A stretch of 23,993 nucleotides of DNA from a virus: positions 1-23,993 of IMG/VR virus record IMGVR_UViG_3300009702_000717; one strand, given 5' to 3'. This document shows, one piece after another, positions 6,776 through 15,141 of the stretch (the first letter of the stretch is position 1; each line of letters opens with the position of its first letter). Under the pieces are notes generated by a model. It saw only the letters and a program-made list of their open reading frames with translations. It was not told the origin of the DNA and did not search any database. Position numbers and translations under genes: made by a program.

Positions 6776-7453
6776 TTAGTGTTCCATTCGCATCGCAACC
6801 ACCAATCTGGGGTGCAAGAAGTAGTAGCCCCGCCGCCCCGGCACGGAAAGCAGCACCTCCCGCCACCCCGGGCGGCTCGAAAACAAATAGCTGAGCTTGG
6901 TTGAGACGGAACCGGCCGCATCGAGTATGTCCAGTCCGCGTTGGTCTGGCTCTCCGGTTACTGCGCCGATGTAAAGAAAGTTCAGCGCCCGGGCCTGCAT
7001 CTCGGTGAAGAAATAGGGCTTTCCATCAAGCGCGAATGACAAAAACCGTTCATAATCATTTGTATGGGGTGCCCCGGCATCGATAACGACCTCCTGGAAC
7101 CTGTCGCGCTCAAACGCGCGCACCAGCAGCGTATCACGATACACAATCCAATCTTTGCCGCCTTCGGGCGTTGAAACCGCGCCGCCATCTGCCGAGTTGA
7201 ACGCCTGCACCGGGCATGTGTTCTTGCGCAGCACCTTCATTGCGTCGCGGCGGCGAAGATCCACCACCTCTTCAAAGTCAGGATTGTGCTGAACGGCTCC
7301 CCTCTTTACATTGCGTTTCGAGAAGGCGCCGTAGATCCTGACCGACAAGTTCAGCTGCCCGGTTTCCACGAGGTACTGCAACTCTGATTCGGTGATGTTC
7401 CAATCCCCCAGAGCCTCGGTCAAAGTGTAATACTCTCGCGGAATCAGTCCCAT
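6776..7453 (-). CDS. Phage regulator-like protein with N-terminal HTH-like segment
   Basis: A 225-aa protein from the ATG at 7453, preceded by AAGGAG at good spacing. The N-terminus (REYYTLTEALGDWNITESELQYLVETG, then LNLSVRI) resembles the MerR/excisionase-type helix-turn-helix seen in several phage regulators. The remainder has VVDLRRRDAMKVL and a segment YFFTEMQARALNFLYIG; I recognise no enzyme motif. It is divergent from the CI-like repressor across a 99-bp control region, the position of a Cro- or CII-type early regulator, and it has its own terminator. A role in the lysis-lysogeny switch is inferred from context. Confidence 0.62.
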   Translation of the reverse strand: MGLIPREYYTLTEALGDWNITESELQYLVETGQLNLSVRIYGAFSKRNVKRGAVQHNPDFEEVVDLRRRDAMKVLRKNTCPVQAFNSADGGAVSTPEGGKDWIVYRDTLLVRAFERDRFQEVVIDAGAPHTNDYERFLSFALDGKPYFFTEMQARALNFLYIGAVTGEPDQRGLDILDAAGSVSTKLSYLFSSRPGWREVLLSVPGRRGYYFLHPRLVVAMRMEH

Positions 7454-7552
7454 GATCTCTCCTTATGTTCGTGCTTTGTTTCTATTGGATTGATTATCCT
7501 CTTTCAACAGTATACTTATCCTGTTTAGTCCACAGATGAGTTGGTGATAACC
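7454..7552. promoter_or_regulatory. Bidirectional switch region with candidate operators
   Basis: An AT-rich 99-bp gap between two divergent regulators. On the plus strand TATACT (7511-7516) is a good -10 for the repressor, with TTGATT (7490-7495) as a -35 at a short 15-bp spacing. An imperfect palindrome CAGTATACTTATCCTG (7508-7523; CAG..CTG and ATA..TAT arms match) covers that -10. TTATCCT occurs twice (7494-7500 and 7516-7522), suggesting at least two repressor sites. On the minus strand TTGAAA near 7505 could be the -35 for the 225-aa gene. This is a typical repressor-controlled divergent promoter pair; the operators are inferred. Confidence 0.5.
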
Positions 7553-8227
7553 ATGATCGTCACCAATATCGCGCAACGCCTCAAAGCCCGCGCGTTTCAG
7601 TTCGACATGACACCGGCAGCGGTGGCGGAAGCCTCAGGGCTCAATCGCTCGTTCATCTATGACATTCTGCGGGGAAAATCCGTGCGTCCCAGCCGGGCCA
7701 AGCTGCAGATGGTCGCCGATGTTCTGAAGGTCGATGTGGACTGGCTGATCGACGGCGATGGCGATGTGGAGGGGGAGGCCCCGAAGATCTACGTGCCGGA
7801 TACAACCTTTGTCGCCATATCAGGTGTTCGCGCCCGCGCCTCGGCCGGCGGCGGGACGATCGTGCAGGCCGAAGACGAACAGGCCAGCAAGCTCTATCAT
7901 TTCCGGCTGTCGTGGATTGAAGACGAGCTTGATGCCAGCCCCAGGGATCTCAGGATGTTGCGGATCACTGGTGACAGCATGATGCCGACACTGAACGATG
8001 GCGATACCATCCTCGTCGACATGGGGCGCAAGGCACCACACCCGTCGGGCCTGTTTGTCCTGCACGACGGCATGGGGCTTGTGGCCAAGCGGATCGAACA
8101 TATTCCAGCCAGCGATCCGCCGCGTATTCGTGTAACGTCCGACAACGCGAATTACTCGCCCTATGAATGCCTGATGGACGAGATCAATATTATCGGGCGG
8201 ATACGGTGGTACGGCCGCAGGGTTTGA
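7553..8227 (+). CDS. CI/LexA-like phage repressor (XRE HTH + S24 peptidase)
   Basis: A 224-aa protein. The ATG at 7553 follows GGTGA at normal spacing; in-frame TTG and GTG codons just upstream are less likely starts. Residues 5-65 form an XRE-type helix-turn-helix (TPAAVAEASGLNRSFIYDIL, then a recognition-helix region ending VDVDWLI). Residues 90-224 are a peptidase S24 domain: a likely self-cleavage site ASAGGG (Ala98-Gly99), nucleophile Ser142 in GDSMMP and general-base Lys179 in VAKR. Such repressors hold the early operon off and self-cleave when RecA filaments form after DNA damage. The position opposite the leftward early genes and the operator-like sites at 7508-7523 support self-regulation and control of the prophage block. 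Confidence 0.88.
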   Translation: MIVTNIAQRLKARAFQFDMTPAAVAEASGLNRSFIYDILRGKSVRPSRAKLQMVADVLKVDVDWLIDGDGDVEGEAPKIYVPDTTFVAISGVRARASAGGGTIVQAEDEQASKLYHFRLSWIEDELDASPRDLRMLRITGDSMMPTLNDGDTILVDMGRKAPHPSGLFVLHDGMGLVAKRIEHIPASDPPRIRVTSDNANYSPYECLMDEINIIGRIRWYGRRV

Positions 8228-8404
8228 TTCTGTAACATTGAGGGGGACGGGCCGGATTGGCCGCGCCTGAGCGTGCGCCCCGCAAGATGCATCGGCGAAA
8301 CAAACCGACACGAACCGCCACCAGCCCCACAACCACCTGTTTTGAATTGTTAATTCTATTCTCTTCGGCAATCTGGACACACACCTTACGCACAGGACGT
8401 GTCA

Positions 8405-8632
8405 ATGCCTTCAAATCCCGATTACTCGTTTGCGGGCTCCAACCCCCTTTCACCCGACCAGATAACCCCGGCCGATCGGCGGGCTGAACTCTGTGCTTTG
8501 CTCGCACGGGGGTTGATCCGGCTTCGGATGCGCAATGCCGCGCAACTATCTGCCCACACGGGAGAAAGTTCGCTACACAAACCGGCCAAGCAGAGCGGTA
8601 CTGCGGAACCAACTCACCGGAGAACCGCATGA
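8405..8632 (+). CDS. Small conserved protein upstream of DUF2924
   Basis: A 75-aa protein. The ATG at 8405 follows AGGA seven bases upstream; a GTG at 8399 in the same frame is less suited. The central part, PADRRAELCALLARGLIRLRMRN, is an amphipathic helix, and the C-terminus GESSLHKPAKQSGTAEPTHRR is polar. I recall small proteins with the A-RRAE-CALLARGL-RLR and ESSL...S patterns preceding DUF2924 genes in alphaproteobacteria. The stop overlaps the DUF2924 start by ATGA, so it is coupled to the recombinase cassette. The function is unknown; the basic helix could contact DNA or the recombinase. Confidence 0.66.
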   Translation: MPSNPDYSFAGSNPLSPDQITPADRRAELCALLARGLIRLRMRNAAQLSAHTGESSLHKPAKQSGTAEPTHRRTA

Positions 8633-9081
8633 CCAAACCCGATCCCATCCCCGCGCGCCTGGCTGCGCTGAAGACAACGCCGACGCCGAACCTGAAGACC
8701 CAGTGGCGGGAATTGTTCGACTCCGAGCCGCCGCCCTTCAACCGCCGCTATCTCGAAAGTCGACTGGCCTACCGCATCCAGGAACTCGCCTATGGCGGGT
8801 TGAAGCCGGAAACGGTCAGACGACTGGAAAAGCTGGGCGAGGAACTGGATGGCGGCGATCGTAAGAAGAGCCGCGTCCGCGCCGATCTGAAGCCCATCAC
8901 CGGCACGCGCCTGATCCGCGAGTGGCAGGGCGTCGAGCAGGTCGTGACCGTTACCGCCGATGGATATGAATGGCAGGGACGGCCTTACAAGTCACTGTCA
9001 TCGGTCGCCCGGGCCATTACCGGCACCCGCTGGAACGGCTGGGTGTTCTTTGGCCTGAAATCACAGCGGGGTGCGACATGA
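8629..9081 (+). CDS. DUF2924 domain protein
   Basis: A 150-aa protein that matches the DUF2924 layout: LKTQWRELFDSEPPPFNRRYLESRLAYRIQEL near the N-terminus, then a basic linker, GTRLIREWQGVEQVVTV, the YEWQGRPYKSLSSVARAITGTRWNGW block and a C-terminal FFGLK. The RPYKSLSSVAR-ITG-RWNG block resembles small DNA- or effector-recognition motifs shared with restriction-associated proteins. DUF2924 genes are found almost always beside large serine recombinases in alphaproteobacteria and are thought to assist them, although the mechanism is not established to my knowledge. Both neighbouring junctions are ATGA overlaps. Confidence 0.88.
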   Translation: MTKPDPIPARLAALKTTPTPNLKTQWRELFDSEPPPFNRRYLESRLAYRIQELAYGGLKPETVRRLEKLGEELDGGDRKKSRVRADLKPITGTRLIREWQGVEQVVTVTADGYEWQGRPYKSLSSVARAITGTRWNGWVFFGLKSQRGAT

Positions 9082-10388
9082 GCAAGGACATCAAGCGCAA
9101 GCTGCGCTGTGCCGTCTATACCCGAAAATCCTCCGAGGAGGGGCTGGAACAGGAATTCAACAGCCTGCACGCTCAGCGAGAAGCCTGCGAGGCCTATATC
9201 GCCAGCCAACGTTCCGAAGGCTGGGTGCTGGTCCGGGATCAATATGACGATGGCGGCAAATCCGGCGGCACTCTCGAACGCCCCAGCCTGCAACGGCTGC
9301 TCGCCGACGTCGAGGATGGGCTGGTCGATGTGGTCGTGGTCTACAAGATCGACCGCCTGTCGCGCTCGCTGATGGATTTTTCCAAACTAGTCGAGGTGTT
9401 CGACCGGAACGGCGTCACGTTCGTTTCTGTCACTCAGTCGTTCAATACCACCACATCCATGGGCCGTCTGACGCTGAACATCCTGCTCTCGTTTGCCCAG
9501 TTCGAGCGCGAGGTGACGGCCGAACGCATCCGTGACAAGTTCGCGGCCAGCCGCAAGAAGGGCATGTGGATGGGCGGCGTGCCCCCGCTGGGCTACGAGG
9601 TGAAGGACCGAAAGCTGATCATCAAGGAGGCCGATGCCGCCCACGTCCGATGGATCTTCGCCCGCTTCATCGAGATTGGTTCCGGCACGGAACTGGCACG
9701 GCAACTGGCGGCGCGAGGCGTGCGGACCAGACATGGCAACCGGATCGACAAGAAATTCCTCTATCGTATGCTGAACAACCGCGCCTATATCGGCGAGGCT
9801 GTCCACAAGGGGAACAGTTATCCCGGCGAGCACAAGGCGATCATCGAGCGCGCGACCTGGGACAAGGTTCACGCGATCCTGACCGAAAGCCCCCGCAAGC
9901 GTGCCGCGCGCACACGGGCCGATACGCCCGCGCTGTTGAAAGGTCTGCTCTACGGGCCCGACGGGGCGGCCTTCTCGCCGACGCACACGCGCAAGGGTGG
10001 CAAGCTTTACCGCTATTATGTCAGTCAGACCGTGCTGAAACACGGCGCCGGGACATGCCCCGTCGGTCGCGTGCCCGCAGGCGAGATCGAGGTCGCCGTC
10101 ATTAACCAGCTCCGCGCCGTGTTCCGCCAGCCGGAGATCGTGGCGGGAACTTGGAAAGCAGCAAAGGGGGAGGATGGTGAGGTCGCCGAATCCAACGCGC
10201 GAGAGGCACTTCAGCAGCTTGACCCGTTCTGGGACGAGCTCTTTCCAGCCGAGCAGGCGCGCATCGTGGCATTGTTGGTCGAGCGGATCGATATCGGCTC
10301 CGATGGCCTGAATGTTCGCCTGCGCATGGACGGGTTGGTTGATTTGGCGCGGGAACTGATGGCGGGTACCAAGGACGCCGTAGCATGA
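9078..10388 (+). CDS. Large serine recombinase (resolvase/invertase superfamily)
   Basis: A 436-aa protein. The ATG at 9078 overlaps the DUF2924 stop. The N-terminal resolvase domain (1-150) has AVYTRKSSEEG with Ser18 as the likely nucleophile, YDDGGKSGG and KIDRLSRSLMDF carrying the active-site arginines, then ILLSFAQFEREVTAERIRDK. A PF07508-type recombinase domain follows (GVPPLGYEV ... RMLNNRAYIGEAVHKG). The segment where most relatives carry a zinc ribbon (LLKGLLYGPDGAAFSP ... RYYVSQ) has lost the CxxC pairs, as I remember for the DUF2924-linked subfamily. It should join or excise DNA between short att sites. It could be the integrase of the prophage block to the left or belong to an independent cassette; no att core could be identified. 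Confidence 0.9.
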   Translation: MSKDIKRKLRCAVYTRKSSEEGLEQEFNSLHAQREACEAYIASQRSEGWVLVRDQYDDGGKSGGTLERPSLQRLLADVEDGLVDVVVVYKIDRLSRSLMDFSKLVEVFDRNGVTFVSVTQSFNTTTSMGRLTLNILLSFAQFEREVTAERIRDKFAASRKKGMWMGGVPPLGYEVKDRKLIIKEADAAHVRWIFARFIEIGSGTELARQLAARGVRTRHGNRIDKKFLYRMLNNRAYIGEAVHKGNSYPGEHKAIIERATWDKVHAILTESPRKRAARTRADTPALLKGLLYGPDGAAFSPTHTRKGGKLYRYYVSQTVLKHGAGTCPVGRVPAGEIEVAVINQLRAVFRQPEIVAGTWKAAKGEDGEVAESNAREALQQLDPFWDELFPAEQARIVALLVERIDIGSDGLNVRLRMDGLVDLARELMAGTKDAVA

Positions 10389-10774
10389 AACGCGGCACCA
10401 CACCCGACACGATCACCCTCCACGTCCCGTTCCGCATCGTGAAGCGCGGAGGCCGCAAGAAAGTGCAACTGCCGCCCGGCGCTCCGGCCCAGCGCAAGTC
10501 CGACAACACGCTCGTCAAGGCGTTGGCCCGCGCCTTGCGCTGGAAGCGAATGCTGGAATCGGGCGAGTTCACGACCATCGCCGAACTGGCCCAGCGCGAG
10601 CGCATCGCGCCGTCCTACATGACCCGCATCCAGCGGCTGACGCTGCTGGCGCCGGACATCATCGAGGCGATCCTGGATGGGAAACAGGGGCCGGAGGTCA
10701 CGTTGGGGCGGCTGCTGCAGGGGTTTCCGGGGGAGTGGGAGGGGCAGCGACAGGATCTCCAATGCTCCATTTGA
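10385..10774 (+). CDS. ParB/KorB-like HTH protein of the recombinase cassette
   Basis: A 129-aa protein. The ATG at 10385 overlaps the recombinase stop (ATGA). The N-terminal third is basic (LHVPFRIVKRGGRKKVQLP). Residues 45-105 form a helix-turn-helix, LVKALARALRWKRMLESGEF, then TTIAELAQRERIAPSYMTRI and a hydrophobic LTLLAPDIIEAIL, close to the ParB/KorB central DNA-binding domain. It ends EWEGQRQDL. Proteins of this type end the DUF2924-recombinase cassette in many alphaproteobacteria. It may act as a recombination directionality factor or an autorepressor of the cassette; this is inferred. Confidence 0.72.
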   Translation: MKRGTTPDTITLHVPFRIVKRGGRKKVQLPPGAPAQRKSDNTLVKALARALRWKRMLESGEFTTIAELAQRERIAPSYMTRIQRLTLLAPDIIEAILDGKQGPEVTLGRLLQGFPGEWEGQRQDLQCSI

Positions 10775-11043
10775 ACGGCTCCAAAGCGTGCCGCTATATC
10801 GCTGAACGGGCACAGAGCCGCGCCTCCGGAGCGGTCACCGTGCGTCGCGCAGCCTTTTTCGAGAGCACTCGTCTGAATGCGTCTGCTGCCTGCCCAGCGT
10901 TCACACCAGAGCCTGCAACGTCGCCGAGGAATGGTTTACTCAGTCAAGCGATGTGGTAGTCTTGAAGGGACAGCACGACAGCGCAGCGCAAGATCCACAG
11001 ATTGATGCCGCTGCATTCTACGATCAATAAATCGAGCTAATTC
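10775..11043. other. Gap between recombinase cassette and defence operon
   Basis: A 269-bp stretch with no gene I can support. Open frames exist on both strands, but none has a ribosome site or recognised motif. The last 60 bp are AT-rich and hold a weak promoter-like pair for the downstream operon (TTGATG 11002-11007 and CAATAA 11025-11030, 17 bp apart). This is where the right attachment site of the recombinase or the entry point of the defence cargo would be expected, but no repeat with the right end of the cargo is convincing. Confidence 0.35.
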
Positions 11044-12276
11044 ATGAACGAAATACACACATCAGTAGTTAAAATTTCATCACGCGAAGCAGTATTAAAG
11101 CGCAAATTACGTCAGCACTTGCACGCCATCGGCTTTTCAAAATCTACAAATGGTGAACTGCAAATAGAGGGTGAAGGTAAAGAAATTGTGCGCGCCCTTC
11201 ATCGCGCTCAGCGAGAAGACCGCATTAAGGCGAGCAAGGACTTTCTGGCAACAAGAGCACCCAGTCTCTTTCATCACTTTGCAAACGGCAGCGACATTGA
11301 GCCGTCGAAGATTTCTCCTGTCATCGAGCGTATCTCATCAGGAACGCAACATGGCGATTTATTCCGGCTTGCCTCCCTAACATGGTCTGTCCCGGTGTCG
11401 AACGGCTTTGGCCGGCGGCTTCGCTATCTTGTGTGGGACGAAAATAACGGCAAGCTGATGGGCTTGATCGCTATCGGTGATCCCGTCTTTAATCTCGCCG
11501 TACGCGACCGTTTGATCGGCTGGACGTCCAAGGATCGCAGCGCAAGACTCGTCAACATCATGGACGCCTATGTGCTCGGTGCCATACCCCCTTACAATCA
11601 ATTACTCGGTGGTAAGCTGGTCGCGTGTCTTTTGCGAAGCCGCGAACTATATGACGACTTCGCGTCTGCCTATGGCGATACGACAGGCATCATATCCGGC
11701 GAAGGCAAAAAAGCCCGCCTGCTGGCCGTCACGACATCATCCTCAATGGGGCGTTCGTCCGTCTATAACCGCCTGAAGCTGGGTGGTGTCCAGTACATGG
11801 AGTCGATTGGCTTCACCGGGGGGTGGGGACATTTTCATATCCCGGACCATCTCTTTTCTGAATTGCGTGATTATTTAAGAGACATCGATCACAGCTATGC
11901 TGATCAGCACATGTTTGGCCAAGGTCCGAACTGGCGTCTGCGGACAACCAGGGCAGCGCTTGCCACATTGGGATTTAAAGAAGATATGCTCCGTCATGGT
12001 ATCAAGCGGGAGGTATTCATCAGCCGGCTCGCGAAAAATGCAGATGCGATCCTCAGGTCCGGAAATGGCAGACCCGACACCGGCTCTCTTTTGTCGACCA
12101 AAGAGATCGCAGGGCTTGCAACGGAAAGGTGGATGCAGCCGCGGGCAAAAAGGCGGCCTGAGTATCGCGACTGGACCGTTGAAGACTTGATGGCGCTATT
12201 CGGAAGCCAAAGCCGCCAGATGCAATCCCGCCTTGCTCAACAAGGTTCGCACGGGAATTCCTCCGCGGCGATGTGA
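11044..12276 (+). CDS. druA: DruA-like DUF4338 protein of a Druantia-type defence operon
   Basis: A 410-aa protein. The family signature is in the middle: LMGLIAIGDPVFNLAVRD (residues 140-154), then RLIGWT, RLVNIMDAYVLGAIPPYNQ and LLGGKLVACLL, followed by TTSSSMGRSSVYNRLKLGGV. This series (G-I-G-P-x-x-N...RD..IGW, N-x-D-x-x-VL-A-PPYN, GGKL) is the DUF4338 core of DruA proteins of type I Druantia antiphage systems. The biochemical action is not settled, to my knowledge; some DUF4338 proteins occur near transposons. The start codon has only a weak ribosome site. The N-terminal coding region is AT-richer than the rest of the window, which fits transfer. The 952-aa gene begins 6 bp after the stop. 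Confidence 0.82.
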   Translation: MNEIHTSVVKISSREAVLKRKLRQHLHAIGFSKSTNGELQIEGEGKEIVRALHRAQREDRIKASKDFLATRAPSLFHHFANGSDIEPSKISPVIERISSGTQHGDLFRLASLTWSVPVSNGFGRRLRYLVWDENNGKLMGLIAIGDPVFNLAVRDRLIGWTSKDRSARLVNIMDAYVLGAIPPYNQLLGGKLVACLLRSRELYDDFASAYGDTTGIISGEGKKARLLAVTTSSSMGRSSVYNRLKLGGVQYMESIGFTGGWGHFHIPDHLFSELRDYLRDIDHSYADQHMFGQGPNWRLRTTRAALATLGFKEDMLRHGIKREVFISRLAKNADAILRSGNGRPDTGSLLSTKEIAGLATERWMQPRAKRRPEYRDWTVEDLMALFGSQSRQMQSRLAQQGSHGNSSAAM

Positions 12277-12282
12277 TCTGAT

Positions 12283-15141
12283 ATGAGCGTTCCTCTCGAC
12301 ACATGGCAGAAACGAATGGAGGACCATTTTGCGGACCTCAAGGCGCGTCGTGACCGGTCCGGCCTTCCGATCTTCGCACTGGAACACGGTCTCGCGGAAG
12401 AAAGCTTGGCAGATATCGCCGCGCAGTTGCGTCAACGCCTCATCCATGGAGAAAGGCTCGCGCCGCACTGGCTACTTTGGACCATCTACGCCGCCGAGAG
12501 AGGCTATACATACGAAGGGGGTGAATACTGGCAATCCTTCGAGGAAGCTACGCCAAGCTGGGATTCCCGTGATCGCTACAGAGTCTCCAATTGGTTCAGG
12601 AAATTCCAGAAATTGTATAACGGCGTCGTCCCATCCGGACCTTGGGCCGAGCACTTCAGTATCATTGCCTGGCCAATCACACATGCCGTTCTGCCGCGGT
12701 TTCTCCAATGGCAGTTTGCTCGCATACTCTATGATTTGCGCTACCGACTGGCCCGACTGAACGACGTAGACCCCGCAATAATTGGCCGCCTCGTTGAGTC
12801 CAACGTCTATTATGCCTCAACCCGGCTAGAGCAATTCCTCCAGCAGGAAGAACTGGTTGGTCGCCTCGTCCTTGCACTTCTGCATCAAGATCAAATTGAA
12901 GGCGAAGAACCACTCCTCCCTGCAACGCTGGAACGCATCGTCGGTGACCTAGAACAAGTTCGCGACGCGAGAGCTTGGATCAAGGAGGCCAGCCGTGTCG
13001 TCTCGGACCGCTTCAAAGGTCTCGGCCGCGGGACAGGCTCTCGTCAAGCCCCTTCGGCAGGCGGAACTGCAGAGCGTTCCTCGTTTGAAGCGCGTCCCGA
13101 TATCCGCCCTGATCTGCGGCTGTACTACAAGGGTCAAGGGAACTGGGATCTTCAGATCGATATCCCGAGTTTCAAGGATGTTGGGGCGCTCAATCCAGAA
13201 GCACGCCAGTTTCTCAAACAAACTCGTTGCGCCGTCAACGGGAGCACAGGGAAGAAGCCGCCCGGATGGCTTCTTTCGGGGCGTCGTCAGGCCGTTCTTC
13301 GCAACTGGCCTGATCCAGATCAGCCGATGGTCGCCTTTGAAGGGAAGAACGGCACTGTCGATCATCTTCTCGGCAGCGAATGCCGTACGAGCGCAGGACC
13401 GGTCTGGCTCTTTCGTATTGGCAAGGACGGCCTAGCCCGGGAGATAGCCGGCCGCACCGTACGCCCCGGGCAGGACTACGTTGCCGCATCCAAAGAGCCT
13501 CTGGAAGATCTGCTCAATCTTCAACAGCCTTGCACAATCAACTGCGCCGACATCCATGCTATTCAGCTGAGTATTCCGAAGGCCATTCCGGAAGCGCTGG
13601 CTCAGCTACTCAAAGCATGGAACCTTGAAATTGCGCGGACCATCCGAGTTTGGCCAGCCGGGCTTCCCGGTCGAAGCTGGGACGGAGAGGGCCGCGGTGA
13701 GTGGCTGACGACAGAGAAGCCGTGCCTAGGTATCGCTCCTGATCATAAGGTTGAAACGTTCCAGATCAGTCTCGACGGCAGTGAGGCGCAAACAGTCAGT
13801 GCCGGAGAGCCCGGTGAGCCAACATTCATCCAGCTTCCGGAACTGACGGCTGGCAGACACCTCCTAAGGATCAGCGCCCACACCCAGAATGGGGAGGGAG
13901 TGGGTCTCGCTTCCCACGAGGGGTATCTCGAACTCCGAGTCCGTGAACCCGAATCCTGGGCTTCCGGTACTTCTCTTCACGCCGGTCTAATCGTGACGCG
14001 CAGCCCTCACGACGCAACGCTGGATACGTTTTGGCAGAACGAATTTGATCTATCGGTTGCCGGTCCGGAGGGCCGACAAGTCACGCCTTCTGTTGCGCTG
14101 CGCAATGCTGCTGAAGACAAAATTTTCACGCGGCAGGTGTGCGACGCTCTTAATCTGCCCGTTACGCCGGATGTCTGGAAGAAACGGTTCAAAGACTTCC
14201 TCCAGCGCGAAAAATGTGAATGGCGCTATTTGGAAGCGACATCCGGCATTCTCACACTCGATGGCGGCGAACTTGGACGCTATGATATTCGTTTTGAACA
14301 CGACGTAAAACCCGTTCGTTGGTTCCTGCGCCATCAGAGCGACGGGGTTTTCATCCGCCTTGTTGATGAAACGAACCAAGAGGGGACAGCGCCTGTCTGC
14401 CAGTTCTTTGGAATGGAAAGTCCGCGGGATATGGAATCCATCGATCCCGAAAAAGCATTACGAGGCTTCAAAGTAGAGCCGCCCGGCGGCTTGTTCACTG
14501 CAACAATCGGAACATCACGCGACTACATCGCGGTCAGCACCGGCTTATCCGATTCGCACCTTGCCGGCCTCGGCGTCCGCCCCAACTATGGCCATATCTC
14601 GGGCGACCCTAAAGCCATTGTCAACTTGATACGTATCCTCAGACACTGGAACAGCGCCCGCGTCGCAGGCGATCTCGGCACCTTTCACCGGTGGCAAGTG
14701 ATCAACACATTAATGCATGGGATCGTCGGTATCATCGCCGGCTGGGACTGGGCGCGAGCCGAAGCCCAGTTCATTGAAGTGAGCAATTCTGGCGAGGCCC
14801 TTACGCGCCTTCAATCCCTGGTCAATCACAAGAGCGGCTTTGCGAGCGTCATTGTCAGAGATGCCGGTACCATGACGGGAGGCCGGAAACAACTGATCGC
14901 TTGGTTTACCGATCTTGCAACGCGCTATCGAATTGCGTCAGACGCCGACCTCTGTCAGTTCGTGTTGGAGTTCGCCAGCCGGCCTCACGCCCTGCCAACG
15001 CTTTATCTGGAGCGGCTAGAAAGCCATATCAGGCGCGCCAAGGCGAGCCGGACCCTCGTTCGGGCGGCAAGGCTCGCGATCCTCTGCAAGAGTTGTGCGG
15101 ACGGCAGGGCTGCAAGACTTCTACCGGAGAGGGATTCATGA
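12283..15141 (+). CDS. Large uncharacterised Druantia-operon protein
   Basis: A 952-aa protein. Residues 1-230 are mostly helical, with HWLLWTIYAAERGYTYEGGEYW and SIIAWPITHAVLPRFLQW as distinctive aromatic stretches. The middle (about 270-700) is strand-rich, with GNWDLQIDIPSF and PVWLFRIGKDG followed by GRTVRPGQDYV, and looks like several Ig- or beta-sandwich-like units. The C-terminal part is helical again. I see no Walker, nuclease, methylase or membrane motif. It lies between DruA and DruE like the B/C/D proteins of type I Druantia, so a scaffold or sensor role is likely, but which canonical subunit it represents, or whether it is a fusion, cannot be decided here. Its stop overlaps the next start (ATGA). 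Confidence 0.72.
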   Translation: MSVPLDTWQKRMEDHFADLKARRDRSGLPIFALEHGLAEESLADIAAQLRQRLIHGERLAPHWLLWTIYAAERGYTYEGGEYWQSFEEATPSWDSRDRYRVSNWFRKFQKLYNGVVPSGPWAEHFSIIAWPITHAVLPRFLQWQFARILYDLRYRLARLNDVDPAIIGRLVESNVYYASTRLEQFLQQEELVGRLVLALLHQDQIEGEEPLLPATLERIVGDLEQVRDARAWIKEASRVVSDRFKGLGRGTGSRQAPSAGGTAERSSFEARPDIRPDLRLYYKGQGNWDLQIDIPSFKDVGALNPEARQFLKQTRCAVNGSTGKKPPGWLLSGRRQAVLRNWPDPDQPMVAFEGKNGTVDHLLGSECRTSAGPVWLFRIGKDGLAREIAGRTVRPGQDYVAASKEPLEDLLNLQQPCTINCADIHAIQLSIPKAIPEALAQLLKAWNLEIARTIRVWPAGLPGRSWDGEGRGEWLTTEKPCLGIAPDHKVETFQISLDGSEAQTVSAGEPGEPTFIQLPELTAGRHLLRISAHTQNGEGVGLASHEGYLELRVREPESWASGTSLHAGLIVTRSPHDATLDTFWQNEFDLSVAGPEGRQVTPSVALRNAAEDKIFTRQVCDALNLPVTPDVWKKRFKDFLQREKCEWRYLEATSGILTLDGGELGRYDIRFEHDVKPVRWFLRHQSDGVFIRLVDETNQEGTAPVCQFFGMESPRDMESIDPEKALRGFKVEPPGGLFTATIGTSRDYIAVSTGLSDSHLAGLGVRPNYGHISGDPKAIVNLIRILRHWNSARVAGDLGTFHRWQVINTLMHGIVGIIAGWDWARAEAQFIEVSNSGEALTRLQSLVNHKSGFASVIVRDAGTMTGGRKQLIAWFTDLATRYRIASDADLCQFVLEFASRPHALPTLYLERLESHIRRAKASRTLVRAARLAILCKSCADGRAARLLPERDS

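Noticed and set aside
8228-8404. Gap after the repressor, considered for a small RNA or terminator.
   Set aside because: No stem with a T-run and no convincing promoter-terminator pair; only an AT-rich patch near 8340-8365 that could hold the cassette promoter.
10775-10960. Possible gene remnant on either strand after the recombinase cassette (for example a minus-strand frame reading LSKPFLGDVAGSG).
   Set aside because: Short, no ribosome site, no motif I recognise on either strand; cannot be separated from chance.
10942-10966. Partial likeness between CAGTCA..GATGT at 10942 and CAGTCA..GATGT at 23826, considered as an att-type direct repeat flanking the defence block.
   Set aside because: Only short words match, with different spacing, and the second copy lies partly inside the nuclease-helicase coding end; chance level.
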